Below, piece by piece: positions 45,034 through 55,410 of a stretch of DNA of 64,000 nucleotides (its first letter is position 1; each line of letters starts with the position of its first letter). Under the pieces are notes generated by a model. It saw nothing but the letters and a program-made list of their open reading frames with translations. It was not told where the DNA came from and searched no databases. This DNA is from Blumeriella jaapii (taxonomy: Eukaryota > Ascomycota > Leotiomycetes > Helotiales > Drepanopezizaceae). Where the stretch lies: positions 124,001-188,000 of the forward strand of contig VWND01000069.1 in assembly GCA_009599575.1 (NCBI GenBank). Reading direction: 5' to 3'. Made by a program: the position numbers and the translations under genes.

Positions 45034-46504
45034 ATGGCGTCGGGAGACTGGGGTTGGTTGCGTTGGTACAAGAAGCCGTCGTACGTCGATGTCCACAAGT
45101 TCGCGGCCTCGATCAACGAAGCTGCCAGCAGTAAGGATGAGAGCGATGCCCGAACGCGCATTCCCGGGCCGCGGTGCAGCAGCGAGATTCCCTCAAAGCT
45201 CGATCTCGAGAAGATCCTCAAGAACCGGACGTGTATGGATCCCCCTCGGCTCGCGCTCCTGCTAAGCCCGACTGACCCGGGACACAGGCAGCCCATTGTC
45301 TCTCTATGACTTCTACATGTATCTGAAGCATATCGAGTACTCGGAAGAGAACCTCGAGTTCTACATATGGTACGCATTCCCCGTGGGGCAAGGAGTCGCG
45401 CTTCACGTGCTAACTGCGCTTGCGACGAACAGGTTCAAGAACTACGAAGCAGGTCGTCTGACGGCATTCCCGGAACCACCTCAGACCATCGAACCGCTCC
45501 ATGTCAACGCGGGTAGAAGCAGCTCCGAGAGCAACCTGGTTGTCGACGGGAAGGACGGCATGCAAATGACGATTGCAGCTTGGCCTCTGCCGCCGCCGGA
45601 CGAGCCAGGAGCAGAAGCGCAAGACCACCTCACTCCCCAAGACTGTAAGTGCCAGTACCATGGGCAATAGTCGGCGAGCTGACGCTTCCCAGCCAACGTA
45701 TACGCTCAGATAGCATCCTTGGTGACCTCTGGAACACCCAAGGGACCATGTTCGAGCAAACGGCTTTCGCGCAATCACAAGCAGCCGGTATCCGCGGAGC
45801 AAATGACCCTGGAAGAAAAGACATCGGGGGAGATACGTGACATCCGACACGCCGAGCTTGACATCATCAAAGGCCTCTTCCTCCTTCCCGGCTCTCCGAA
45901 AGAGCTCAACATCCCGGACGCGATGCGACGAAAAGCCCTCGACGCCATCGCAACATCAACTGAAGCTGAACATCTCGCACCAATCGCCGAACATTGCCAC
46001 ATGCTCCTGCAGTCTTGTTCACACAGAAATTTCGTGCGACTTGGCGTGTCGAATGGAACATTTGAAACGATCTGTATGGCAACTGGACTCGGTATCGTCC
46101 TCACGGTCAGCGGGTTCATCACTGCTGCCCTCCTAGCCTTCTTCAGCCCAGCATTTAGACAGTGCTCTCGCTGGCGTGTGCTCGGGGTCTGGCCATTGTG
46201 GAGTATTGGAGTCGGATTGATTCTCTCAGGCCTTCGTAGCTGTTTCTTCCTCCTCCTGTTTTCCAGACGCCAACCTCTGCCCTGGGAGAAGTTCGAAGAC
46301 GACAATGTCACGGTCGATAAGTCTCGGCTTTCGAAGTTCTTCTCGAAATTGATGATCTTCGATCGCAAATTGAAGGTCAATGATAGCAACTTGAGACGTT
46401 TACAGAGAAAGGTTGTAGTGCAGAGCTTGTTAGGGGGCGTACTATTTGCTACAGTAGCGACGATCATCGCGTTGGCTGTACCAGTTTGGAAGAAGGTTGA
46501 ATAG
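45034..46504 (+). CDS. RGS-domain protein with three C-terminal membrane segments
   Basis: Exons 45034-45232, 45288-45369, 45433-45644 and 45693-46504 give 434 residues with consistent phases. The first half of an RGS box reads LEKILKNRTCSPLSLYDFYM then EYSEENLEFYIWFKNYEAGR. An insertion of roughly 100 residues rich in Pro and Ser follows, then the second half (ELDIIKGLFLLPGSPKELNI, later HMLLQSCSHRNFVRLG). Three hydrophobic segments lie at about 292-315, 327-354 and 405-430. RGS proteins accelerate GTP hydrolysis by G-alpha subunits. This split-box, membrane-ended form is known in filamentous fungi, where it would place G-protein attenuation at a membrane. The start ATGGCG lies in CACCACGATGG. 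Introns are 48-63 bp, apart from repeats in the leader. Confidence 0.82.
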
Positions 46505-47195
46505 CATTGCTCCGCAGGGACACTGATATGTACATGATAGCTTCACAATAGTTGGCTTCCTGCATCGAAAGACCTTGCATATACGCTAGACTTTCACAGC
46601 TTGCGAAATTGTGTACCTATTGTGAAGTCGGCCAGGGCAGATGGTGCCGGTTCTGATACATCTAGGTAGGTCTGCAAGAGCGGACTAGCTTGGTGTGTGT
46701 AGCACATCCTTTCGGGGTTTGAAGTCTCTGCCCATCATCCAACATCATGCTACCAGCATTTCCGTGCGCCCTGCCCTCGAGTATTGCATTCCGTACGGTC
46801 CGGTTTTCAGTTTCAAGACTTCTTCCACGTCTTCCAGAATGCTTCTTCTCACCAGCACGGGAAATGCGGGCACCTACCCCCAAGCAGTCCGCTACCCCGA
46901 GCTCTCAAGTTCGAACGGCGAGGCGATTTTGCAGTGCTGTCTGTCGTGTATTCTGGAGTCACATCTTGCGGACACGCACGCCACCAACGCCCGCCCAGTG
47001 TCTACGTATGTGAATTGTATTTGGTTGGCATCTCCACATTCGACTCCCCCCGTGCGCGTCCACGCGAGGCCGGCGCAGACTCACCTCCTAGAGAAGTGTA
47101 TGCGTGATGCCTACATTCCGCGACAAGAATCGACTATCAGACACAGCACGGCATGCAGGGCTCTCTCTCTCTCTCTCTCTCCCCCCCTCTCTCTC
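46505..47195. other. Intergenic between convergent genes
   Basis: RGS 3' flank, then the 3' flank of the Cys/His-rich gene, which ends against a CT run. Open frames here have no domain evidence. Confidence 0.4.
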
Positions 47196-47197
47196 TC
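47162..47197. repeat. CT run abutting a stop codon
   Basis: CT dinucleotides with a seven-C interruption directly downstream (in gene orientation) of the stop codon of the Cys/His-rich gene. Confidence 0.8.
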
Positions 47198-47705
47198 AAC
47201 CCCCGCCCACCTCCTTTTTCAGCAAGAGCAGCAAGCCCATGTCTTCCTCCCTCTCCTTCCGCTCCGTCTTCGCCGACGCGGCATCGGCAGCAGCCCCGGA
47301 TTGGGCGCCGCCGCCGCCGACGTTCTCGATCCAGTCCTCGATGCTCGTTGCTCCGGGGGCGGCGAAGCGGCGCGCGACGTCCTCACCGAACGCGGAGGAG
47401 AGCCCGGTCTCGAGCTCGATGCAGCAGCAGCATTCTGGGGCCCGGGGTGGGGCGGTGGGTTAGTGGATGGTTCGGCCTGGCAAGAGGAGGTGGGTGGTAG
47501 GTGTTGTGTGGCGGGTCTGTGGTACAGAAGTGGTGATGGGATGAGATGGGATGGGATGGGATGGGGATGGGATGTCGACTCACGGTAGAAGCGACGCTGT
47601 CTGTTGTTGGCAACCTGGTCGCAGAGCATGGGGTTGTTCACGGCGCAGGAGTGACGGATCAGGTGTTTGTGGCCGCAGTTATCTGGAGAGAAGATCGCTT
47701 GTCAG

Positions 47706-47772
<67 letters not shown>

Positions 47773-47856
47773 GACGCTCGCGTGAGGTGAGGGTGAGGTG
47801 AATCGCATCAGGAGGACCAGGGAAAGCCTACACACGAATGTCGTCGTGACGCACAT
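47196..47856 (-). CDS. Small Cys/His-rich protein, three exons with a 25-nt first exon
   Basis: Proposed exons 47856-47832 (25 nt), 47682-47584 (99 nt) and 47434-47196 (239 nt) give 120 residues. Splice phases match (T|AT and C|AA). The product starts MCVTTTFVYNCGHKHLIRHS and continues with SCAVNNPMLCDQVANNRQRR and FYQCCCC, so the first 50 residues hold at least eight Cys and four His in a pattern suited to metal binding. The remainder is acidic then basic (GEDVARRFAAPGATSIEDWI; KTERKEREEDMGLLLLLKKE). It resembles small fungal proteins beginning MC...C.H..H, whose role I do not know. Both introns are 149 bp and hold simple repeats (CT run; GGGAT array). No long single frame reveals this gene, so transcript data are needed. 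Confidence 0.6.
47706..47768. repeat. CT run within intron 1 of the Cys/His-rich gene
   Basis: About 63 bp of CT dinucleotides, that is AG in the direction of transcription, lying just before the acceptor of the second exon. Confidence 0.85.
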
Positions 47857-50093
47857 GGCGAATCGCCTCCCGAACTCGGAACGCGCGAAAACTCTCGAGT
47901 CTGAGCTTGCACGCGTGTCAAGTGTTCGTGACGAGTGGGCTTCGTGAAGTTGGGGAGACGAGTCGGAAGAGGAGGAGAAAGGATCAGGATTCGGCCGTCG
48001 AGGGGGGAGATCGATTCGGTAGATACCTGGTGTGGTGCGCTCTCTCGAGGGAGAACCTACCTCTCTAAGGCGTAAGGCTCTCTCTCCTTTCACCTTGCTC
48101 GCGTCTGAAGGCGTGTTCGCGTTTGGTGTTGAGTGGACCTTTTCCAGACTTACCTTTCACTCCCTTCCTTTTGCCATTGTCCTTGCACCCGAACGAATGT
48201 ATGTTGGTTACCTTTACACAGAGCCTGAGAGAACATGCACCATAAGCCTCAACCCGCGCTCTCTGGTCTGTCAGTTTGGCACATTGGGTTTCGCTGTCCG
48301 GCCTTCACATCTCGCGTTTGTTGTTTTCTCTCGCGTAAACGGTCGTCTTGGCGAACTGTTTGTTTACTTTTGCCCTCCCGCCTTCAACTTTCGCTTGAGA
48401 CTTGGCGTGGAAAGCGCAATGGAAACGGCTCGATGGATCGCCGTGATAGGTTGATTGTCATCGTCGAATACCGCAGATCTAGAATCAGGCTCTTGTATTG
48501 GTTGGTGCACATAGAGACCCTCTATGCTCGACACTTGAAAATGACATCTGGACTTGGTGACCTGTTGTCTGGCATGCGGAAATCGGACATGTACATGCCA
48601 TTATCTTTCCTTCCACCCTTAATACTTATCTACCTAATTGAGAATGATCCGCCTTCGCACGGTATATGTATCCCTTCGTTATTGCGCGGCTGATCCGCCA
48701 TGACCGTGTCTATCAAATGAGTAACCGTGGTCGACACACTTGCACCTCCCTCAGCACCGCTCCCGACGGAGCTAATGTTCTTAATAGTTCTCACATGTGC
48801 GACTCATGTATTCAACATGCCGTCCGTCGCGTCCAAGACGAACCACGGGAAAGGAGAGATCCCCACCCATCTCTACATCTTGGCATCTCCTCCCTTCACT
48901 GCTTTCCTTATCCCCGACGCTCTGAACAAAACAAACACACCACACCCACCCTCGCCCCTAGCATCCATCCTCGCTCCTCACCATCCCAGGAGTCGTAACA
49001 AACCCCCCAAACAGAGCCCAACCCAATACTCGCAGAGCCGAGATCCGTCTCTGGTGGTCAATTCACCACTCGATCTTAACCGTTCCTACGGTCTCCCGGC
49101 TGAAGATGAAACTGACACTGAACCTGAATTCCGCAATCAGATATATACATCAGCAAATAGCGGAGGGTTCAGAAACCATTCAGAGCGAGGCTAAGCGTCT
49201 GCTACGTAAGAGGTTTGGGGGGGGAGGGGGGGGAGGGGGTGTGTAGTAGGCAGGCAGTAAACTTGGCATGATTTTTTCCCGTCAGCCTAGACGAGGTGCG
49301 CTCACCCCGGTATCTTCATAGAGAACTTCTTGATGTGCCTTCAACATCTGCACAATTGACAGTCTGAGACATCATACTCGGTTGACGAGCTTGAAGTGTC
49401 AGAGTCTGAGGTTATACGGGTGATGTGATGCGAAAGACACGTGGAGGCGCACAAAACCGCAAGCACAGAGAACAGGTTCCAGTATTAGGATTCCCGGACG
49501 CTGCAAGTGAGTGCCGTAGAACATGCTACTTCTATTAGGGGGAAGCTCCACGGCTCGTCAAGAAGTACGCATATGTAAAGTACAAAATTAATGATGTAGT
49601 GATGTAGGGTTGCGAGGCAAAGTCTGAAGGGTTTTCGATAGTTCTTTCAATTGGGCCATGAATTAATTGAAAGCGACCTGTTATTGAAAACATGAATCTT
49701 TGTTCATTCGTGAATCGATAAAATGTTCTTCTCGTATGAGCCATCCTTCCACGAGTTCAGTCTTTCAAGAAAACGCGAATTCACACGCAAACGCAGACCT
49801 TTTCCCGGAGGACCAACGCCACCTGAACTCGCCAAGTTTCGCACTTTCCGCCAGAATAAACAAAACGCCTCGCGCTTGACCCTCGAGAACCACCGCAATC
49901 ATTATATGATACAAAGTAGGAATACATGTAATCCAGTTCAGCTCAGGAAATCACTTTGAAGTTGACAACATAGGAAGGGTCGCCAAAGGTCCGCGATGCT
50001 GATAACCCGGACTTTTGCGGGATCTGATGGTGAGATCCGAGAAATTTCAAGCTCCGAGAGAGACTAGCGCTTCTTCTGGATGTTGCCGACTTT
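47857..50093. other. Intergenic, no supported gene
   Basis: About 2.2 kb. Several short frames exist (for example 48.7-49.2 kb), but they begin at non-ATG codons or lack any domain, and no splice-linked continuation was found. A G-rich stretch lies at 49216-49242. The part from 49.5 to 50.0 kb is more AT-rich. No RNA gene recognised. Confidence 0.45.
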
Positions 50094-51479
50094 TTACACT
50101 TTGCCCTGGGTTTGGGAGCAAGGCTTAGAGAGGGGGAGATTGCGCACGTGGGAAAGAGGAGAGAGCTGACGAGCTATGCTTTTTTCGCCGACAGAGGATA
50201 GTGCGGGAGAGACGAGAGCGGCGTGCAAAGAGGATGCCAGAGTGCTGTCTATGCTTTCGTGTAGATTCGAGGGCTTTCGACCAGAATCAGGGATAGTGGT
50301 ACCGTTGACAGCGTTCTTCTCATTGGATACTAGTCCTCTGTCATGGACGAGTTGGGAGGATCGAGAGTGGTAGGGGTTGCTGTTGTAGTACTCGTCTATG
50401 ATTGGGTGCACCATGACGGTTTGCTTGTGGATTGTGAGTGTTGAGTTCGTCGGAACGGTGACCCAGCTTTCTGTATCTGTTTAGCAACTGGAGCAGAGAA
50501 GCTTTGCAGAAGGCACTCACCTCGCTCAAATGTCAGGGGCTCGCTTGCAACCAGTACGATATCAGCACCCTTATCACGGCGATCCATCTGATATTCGCCC
50601 TTCGCGCCCTTGTCCTCCCACGTGGTCCCCGATGAGTAGTACAGACTCGCGGCCTCCTGAGTGCGACTACTGACATATCGAGTGCAGACTACACTATGCC
50701 CATCCGTAACAGCGAAGTTCAGCAGACTCTCGGTGCTCGTGTTCTCGCGCTCGACCACGCTCTTGGGTATCTCGCCAATGAAGGCATTGATCTGCTTGAT
50801 GACCTGCAGGATTGCCTGCCGTAAAACATTTGGTCCGAACCCCGTCTTGGGCGGACAGCTTGGGTCATGACCCATTCTCTCAAGCGTATCGAGGAACAAG
50901 GCAAACGCCCACTCGCTGTCGGTACCACCCTGTACACCCAGATACCACTTGTCTGCCAGTCGCTCCCCCAGACGCCTCTTGATGTGCTTCCAACCTCCCA
51001 GTCCTCCGTTGTGCATCCACATCAAGCTGCCATGACAGAAGGGGTGGCAGTTATCGTCGCTCAGGGATCCTTCCGTAGTGGCCCGGACGTGTGCAAAGAT
51101 GAGGTGGGAGGCCGTCTTGGAAGCAATGCGTTGGAGGTTGACGCAGTTCCAGGCAGGTGTGGTCGACGTGAAGATGCAGGGCTCGGGGCCTAGTTTGGGC
51201 TCGGTGTAGTAGCCGATTCCAAAGCCATCACCTGCAGACCGTCAGTGAGTAGTCAGGCACCGAGCGACTCTAACGTGCCATTGTGCGGTCTTCTCATGTC
51301 TAGACGGAGCCGCGAATCGAATGATTGGTTCAGGATCGAATGGGTGGGATCAAGAATCAGCTTGGAGAGCAGGATCTCGTCGGAGCCCTTGTAGACCTGC
51401 TACCTGTCAGTCCTGAGCTGTCAGAGAAGAGGGAGAGCGAGCTGTCTTGGGATGGCGTGCATACCAGAAAGCGACACAT
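50094..51479 (-). CDS. DUG3: Class II glutamine amidotransferase-like Dug3
   Basis: Exons 51479-51465 (15 nt), 51396-51279, 51231-50521 and 50470-50094 give 406 residues. Splicing yields MCRFLVYKGSDEILLSKLIL, with Cys2 as the N-terminal nucleophile of class II (Ntn) amidotransferases after Met removal. Then come RRPHNGDGFGIGYYTEPKLG and FCHGSLMWMHNGGLGGWKHI, the glutamine-site loops. The C-terminus ESWVTVPTNSTLTIHKQTVM matches Dug3. With Dug2 it forms the cytosolic complex that degrades glutathione to glutamate and Cys-Gly; DUG2 is not in this window. The second intron (51278-51232) appears to begin with GC instead of GT. The C-terminal tail of about 80 residues after DEYYNSNP is longer than in yeast and Ser-rich. 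It shares its upstream region with MGM1. Confidence 0.85.
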
Positions 51480-52131
51480 CTTGGGTCCGCGGCGGCGGGT
51501 GTTGAGCAGGAGGGATGTGAATACTGAAGGAGAAGGGAAGTAGGAGAAGAGAAGTAGGAGAAGGGAAGAAGGAGAAGATGTATTTTTTGTACTGTTGTAC
51601 AGTCGCTACTGTACCGTACGAGAAAATAAGTCTGAGTCAAATGGGGGCGAGGCTGAAAGGCTATCAATGGCGTGCTTCGACGCCCAGGAGATGAGAGAAG
51701 GCGGAGATCAAGAGAACAGAAGATGCATTGAGAAGAAGCCAGATGGCAAGATGGCAAGATCAAGAGAGTGAGATGGCAAGATGGCAAGATGGCAAGATGG
51801 CAAAGAACAAGTCACAGGAGAAGGGGAGAGAAGCACACGAACAAACACCAACCTCTGCTCTGCTCTACACAAGTGGCCGGTGCTGTAACTGAAAGTCGCG
51901 TCGCTCGGCAAATCGTTTTTCCGCACCGTCAGCACAGTACGGTACTGTAGTACAACGTATGCTCGGTAAAACATGGCTCCGTTCCGCTGTTCGATCCATG
52001 TCTGGATGTGATGGCCGTTCGTTCTATTCCCATGATTCAATGCTCATCCTGTACTCTTGCTCATGCTCATACTCATGCTCGCCCTCGCCCTCGCCCTCAT
52101 GACTCCGATCGAAAGCCCGCACCGATAAACC
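51480..52131. promoter_or_regulatory. Divergent DUG3/MGM1 promoter region
   Basis: About 650 bp between start codons. It contains AGGAGAAGGGAAG-type purine repeats (51525-51575), TACTGT/TACAGT motifs (51588-51620, 51935-51955) and a GATGGCAA decamer array. A CTCATGCTCATACTCATGCT repeat and CTCGCC hexamers lie at 52055-52100 before MGM1. Confidence 0.5.
51741..51801. repeat. AGATGGCA-type array
   Basis: Tandem AGATGGCA(AG) units of about 8-10 bp, in two blocks separated by AAGAGAGTG. Confidence 0.8.
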
Positions 52132-55056
52132 ATGAGCGGGCGCCGCTTGCCAGCCAGGCTCCTGCCTCGGGCCCAGCGAGTCAACATGGTACCAGCAGCA
52201 GCGCGCAACTTCCACCATCACACAGCATCCTCCGCAGGCGGCCTGCTCCAGACACATTCCGCAATTAAGGCAGCGCGGAGACACACGTGGCCTGCCGGCA
52301 GTACCGCTTTCTCCAATGCCGTCGTGGTCCGGAACGCGTCCTTCGTACGGATCCTCCCCAAACTGCTGCTCAAATTCGCAAGGATACCGGCCTTGTTCGG
52401 GGGGGCCACGATCGCTGGGCTGGCCTATGTGCAATATCAGGCTACGCGTATGTTCAATGCCAGTCTGTGGCCAGAAGCACCTGCTAATGAAAAGTAGAGG
52501 CCGGTAACTACGCGCTCGACGTCTTGAACACGACCAAGGAAACAGTAACTGGGTTGGCGGGAGGATTGTTGGGAGGGGCGAAGGGAATCGCGGACCAGAC
52601 CCGGCAAGGATGGCAGAATGCGAAAGAGCAGGTCGATGTACCAGAGTGGTTGCAGAAAATACTCCGGATCCACGAGGAGATTGGGGAGGGGCCTGGTCGA
52701 GAGGGCAAAGGGGGACCAGGAGGGGGACCAGGAGGAGAACCACCAAAGCAAAGCAAGCTGGGCGCTGCTGCGGTGGGAGGAACCGCTGCCGCATACGCAT
52801 ACGACCAGTTCAACGAGGAAGACCAAAGGACAGACGAGGAATTGGCAAGAGATGACCAGATGATGGTCCTGACCAGGAAAATGATCGAGATCAGGAGCAT
52901 TTTACAGACAGTTGGGCAATCGGAGACGTTGAACTTGCCATCAATCGTGGTAATTGGCTCTCAATCATCAGGGAAGAGCTCCGTGCTGGAGGCGATCGTG
53001 GGACATGAGTTCTTGCCCAAGGGATCGAACATGGTCACTCGCAGGCCCATCGAGCTGACGCTTGTCAATACACCCGATTCCAGCGCAGAATACGGAGAGT
53101 TCCCAGCACTTGGACTGGGCAAGATCACCGACTTCTCGCATATTCAAAGAACCCTGACGGAGCTCAACCTGGCAGTTCCAGACTCGCAATGTGTGTCGGA
53201 TGACCCCATTCAGCTCACGATTTCGTCTCCCCACGTACCGGACTTGTCGCTTATCGATCTCCCTGGCTATATCCAGGTCGTAGCGCATGATCAACCCGTC
53301 GAGCTGAAGCAGAAAATATCCGATCTATGCGACAAGTACATCCAACCACCGAACGTGATTCTTGCCATCTCGGCAGCAGATGTCGATCTTGCAAACTCCA
53401 CAGCTCTGAGAGCAAGTCGGAGAGTGGACCCAAGAGGAGAACGGACCATTGGAGTTGTGACCAAGATGGACTTGGTCGATGCGACCAGAGGTGCTGCGAT
53501 CCTCAATGACCGTCAATACCCCTTACGACTCGGCTATGTTGGCGTGGTATCACGTGTGCCGCCCCAAACGAGCAGTGTATTTAAGAAGGGCAGCTCAGGG
53601 ATTGCTTCAGCAATTGCAAAGAACGAACACGCCTACTTCTCGGCACACCCTCTCGAATTCGGCCAAGAAGCCGGAGTCGCTGTGGGAACGACAACACTGC
53701 GCAAGAAACTGATGCAAGTTCTCGAGCAGACGATGGCTGCAAGTCTGCAGAGCACAGGCGACGCCATCCGCCAAGAGCTAGAAGAAGCAACATATGAGTT
53801 CAAGGTCCAATACAACGACCGACCCTTGTCAGCGGAATCCTACATGGCTGAAAGCCTAGATGCATTCAAGCACTCTTTCAAAGAGTTCACAGAAAGCTTC
53901 GGACGACCGCAAGTCCGCGAAATGCTCAAGGAGGAGCTGGATCAACGAGTCCTGGACCTCCTCGCCGCAAAATACTGGAACAAACCCATAACAAACCTAT
54001 CGCCTCCGCCCCCCGAACCCGACTCCCTAGCAGACCTCCCTACTGCTGACCCCGATTCCCTTTACTGGCACCGCAAACTTGACGCCTCTACCTCCGCGCT
54101 CACCAAACTTGGCATTGGCCGCCTCGCAACCACAGTTGTCGCCAACGCTCTTCAATCCCATGTCGACCGCCTCATTTCCCAAAGCACATTCGCATCCCAC
54201 CCCTTCGCTCGTCAAGCCATCGAGGCCGCATCTGGAATCCTTAATGAGCGATTCTACAGCACATCAGACCAAGTAGAGAATTGCATCAAGCCCTACAAAT
54301 TCGAAATCGATGTCGAAGACGGAGAATGGGCTCGAGGAAGAGAAAATGTTGCCGATGTTCTGAAAGCAGAACTCAAAGCCTGCGAAGACGCCGCCAAGAA
54401 TGTTGAGAAATCCGTAGGTGGGAAGAGGAAACTGAAGGATGTGATGCTTTTCGTGGACAAGGCACGGAAGGGGGAGGTTGAGGTTATTGGCGAGGGTGCG
54501 AGTGGCGCTGGGGGATTCTCATCTGACTTGCTGCAACGAGGTAATTGCCCCTTCCTAGCATCGATGGAAAGCGTGACATAATCCTGACAATTTTCCAGGC
54601 CGGGAAGCAGCCTTCCTCCGCGACCGCGCCCAACTCCTCCGCATGCGCCTCACCGCGCTCCGTTCCAAGCAATGCGCCACCCCCTCGTCGCGGTACTACT
54701 GCCCGGAGATCTTCCTCGACGTCGTCGCGACCAAGCTCACCTCGACCGCGGTCCTCTTCCTCAACGTCGAGTTGCTCTCGGAGTTCAACTACAACTTCCC
54801 GCGCGAGCTCGACGTACGGCTCGGCCGCGGCCTGAGCAAGGAGGAGGTAGAGCGGTTCGCGCGCGAGGATCCCCGCGTCAAGGGCCACCTGGAGGTCATT
54901 CGGCGCAAGGAGCTGCTCGAGCTGGTGCTGAAGAAGATGGAAGGCTTGAGAGAGCTCGAGGTCAAGGAGAGAGGGAAGAGGGCTGTTGCTGGGGGGCCTG
55001 TGGGGGGCAAGGGCAAGGAGGGCGTGCCGGGGAGGAAGGGCTGGAGTTTGTTTTAG
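52132..55056 (+). CDS. MGM1: Mitochondrial dynamin-like GTPase Mgm1
   Basis: Exons 52132-52447, 52498-54540 and 54599-55056 give 938 residues (introns 50 and 58 bp). The N-terminus is Arg-rich (MSGRRLPARLLPRAQRVNMV), followed by a membrane segment at about 85-105 (LFGGATIAGLAYVQYQ) and a second Gly/Ala-rich weakly hydrophobic stretch (TVTGLAGGLLGGAKG), where rhomboid cleavage would give the short form. The dynamin GTPase shows G1 GSQSSGKSS (about 261), G3 DLPG (about 358) and G4 TKMD (about 427). A stalk and a C-terminal GED-like helical region follow (KEEVERFAREDPRVKGHLEV). Mgm1/OPA1 fuses mitochondrial inner membranes and shapes cristae. The Gly/Pro-rich linker before the GTPase (GPGREGKGGPGGGPGGEP) is common in filamentous fungi. 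Confidence 0.93.
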
Positions 55057-55410
55057 ATAGATACCTACCTCTACCGCGCTTTGCACTGTATTTCACTTTC
55101 TTTGTATTGAACCCGCTAGATGATGGAGGCTGAGATGGAGTAGAGAGAGAGAGAGCTTACGATTCATGGCCACGACGCAACACCACCTCACATATATATC
55201 GCAAGGCGTTACCTGTTTTGGCGGTTTGGACAACTTGCTTTGCTTGCTTGCCTGCTTGATTTGGTATCGTTTAATTACAAGTCTAATGATATCACTCCTG
55301 TCTTTTGCCCACCCAAGCAACGCTCGCTCGGCCACGATCCTAGCTAAGATCGTTCAATGTAATATCGATATACGCATGTATTCCTGCACAACAGCCCCCC
55401 CGTCATAAAA
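55057..55410. other. Short intergenic between convergent MGM1 and ZRG17
   Basis: Contains the 3' flanks of both genes and a short GA run near 55143-55154. No further feature. Confidence 0.45.

Noticed and set aside
48727..49194. 155-codon plus-strand frame
   Set aside because: Begins at GTG; low-complexity Pro/Ser/Asn composition and no family signal.
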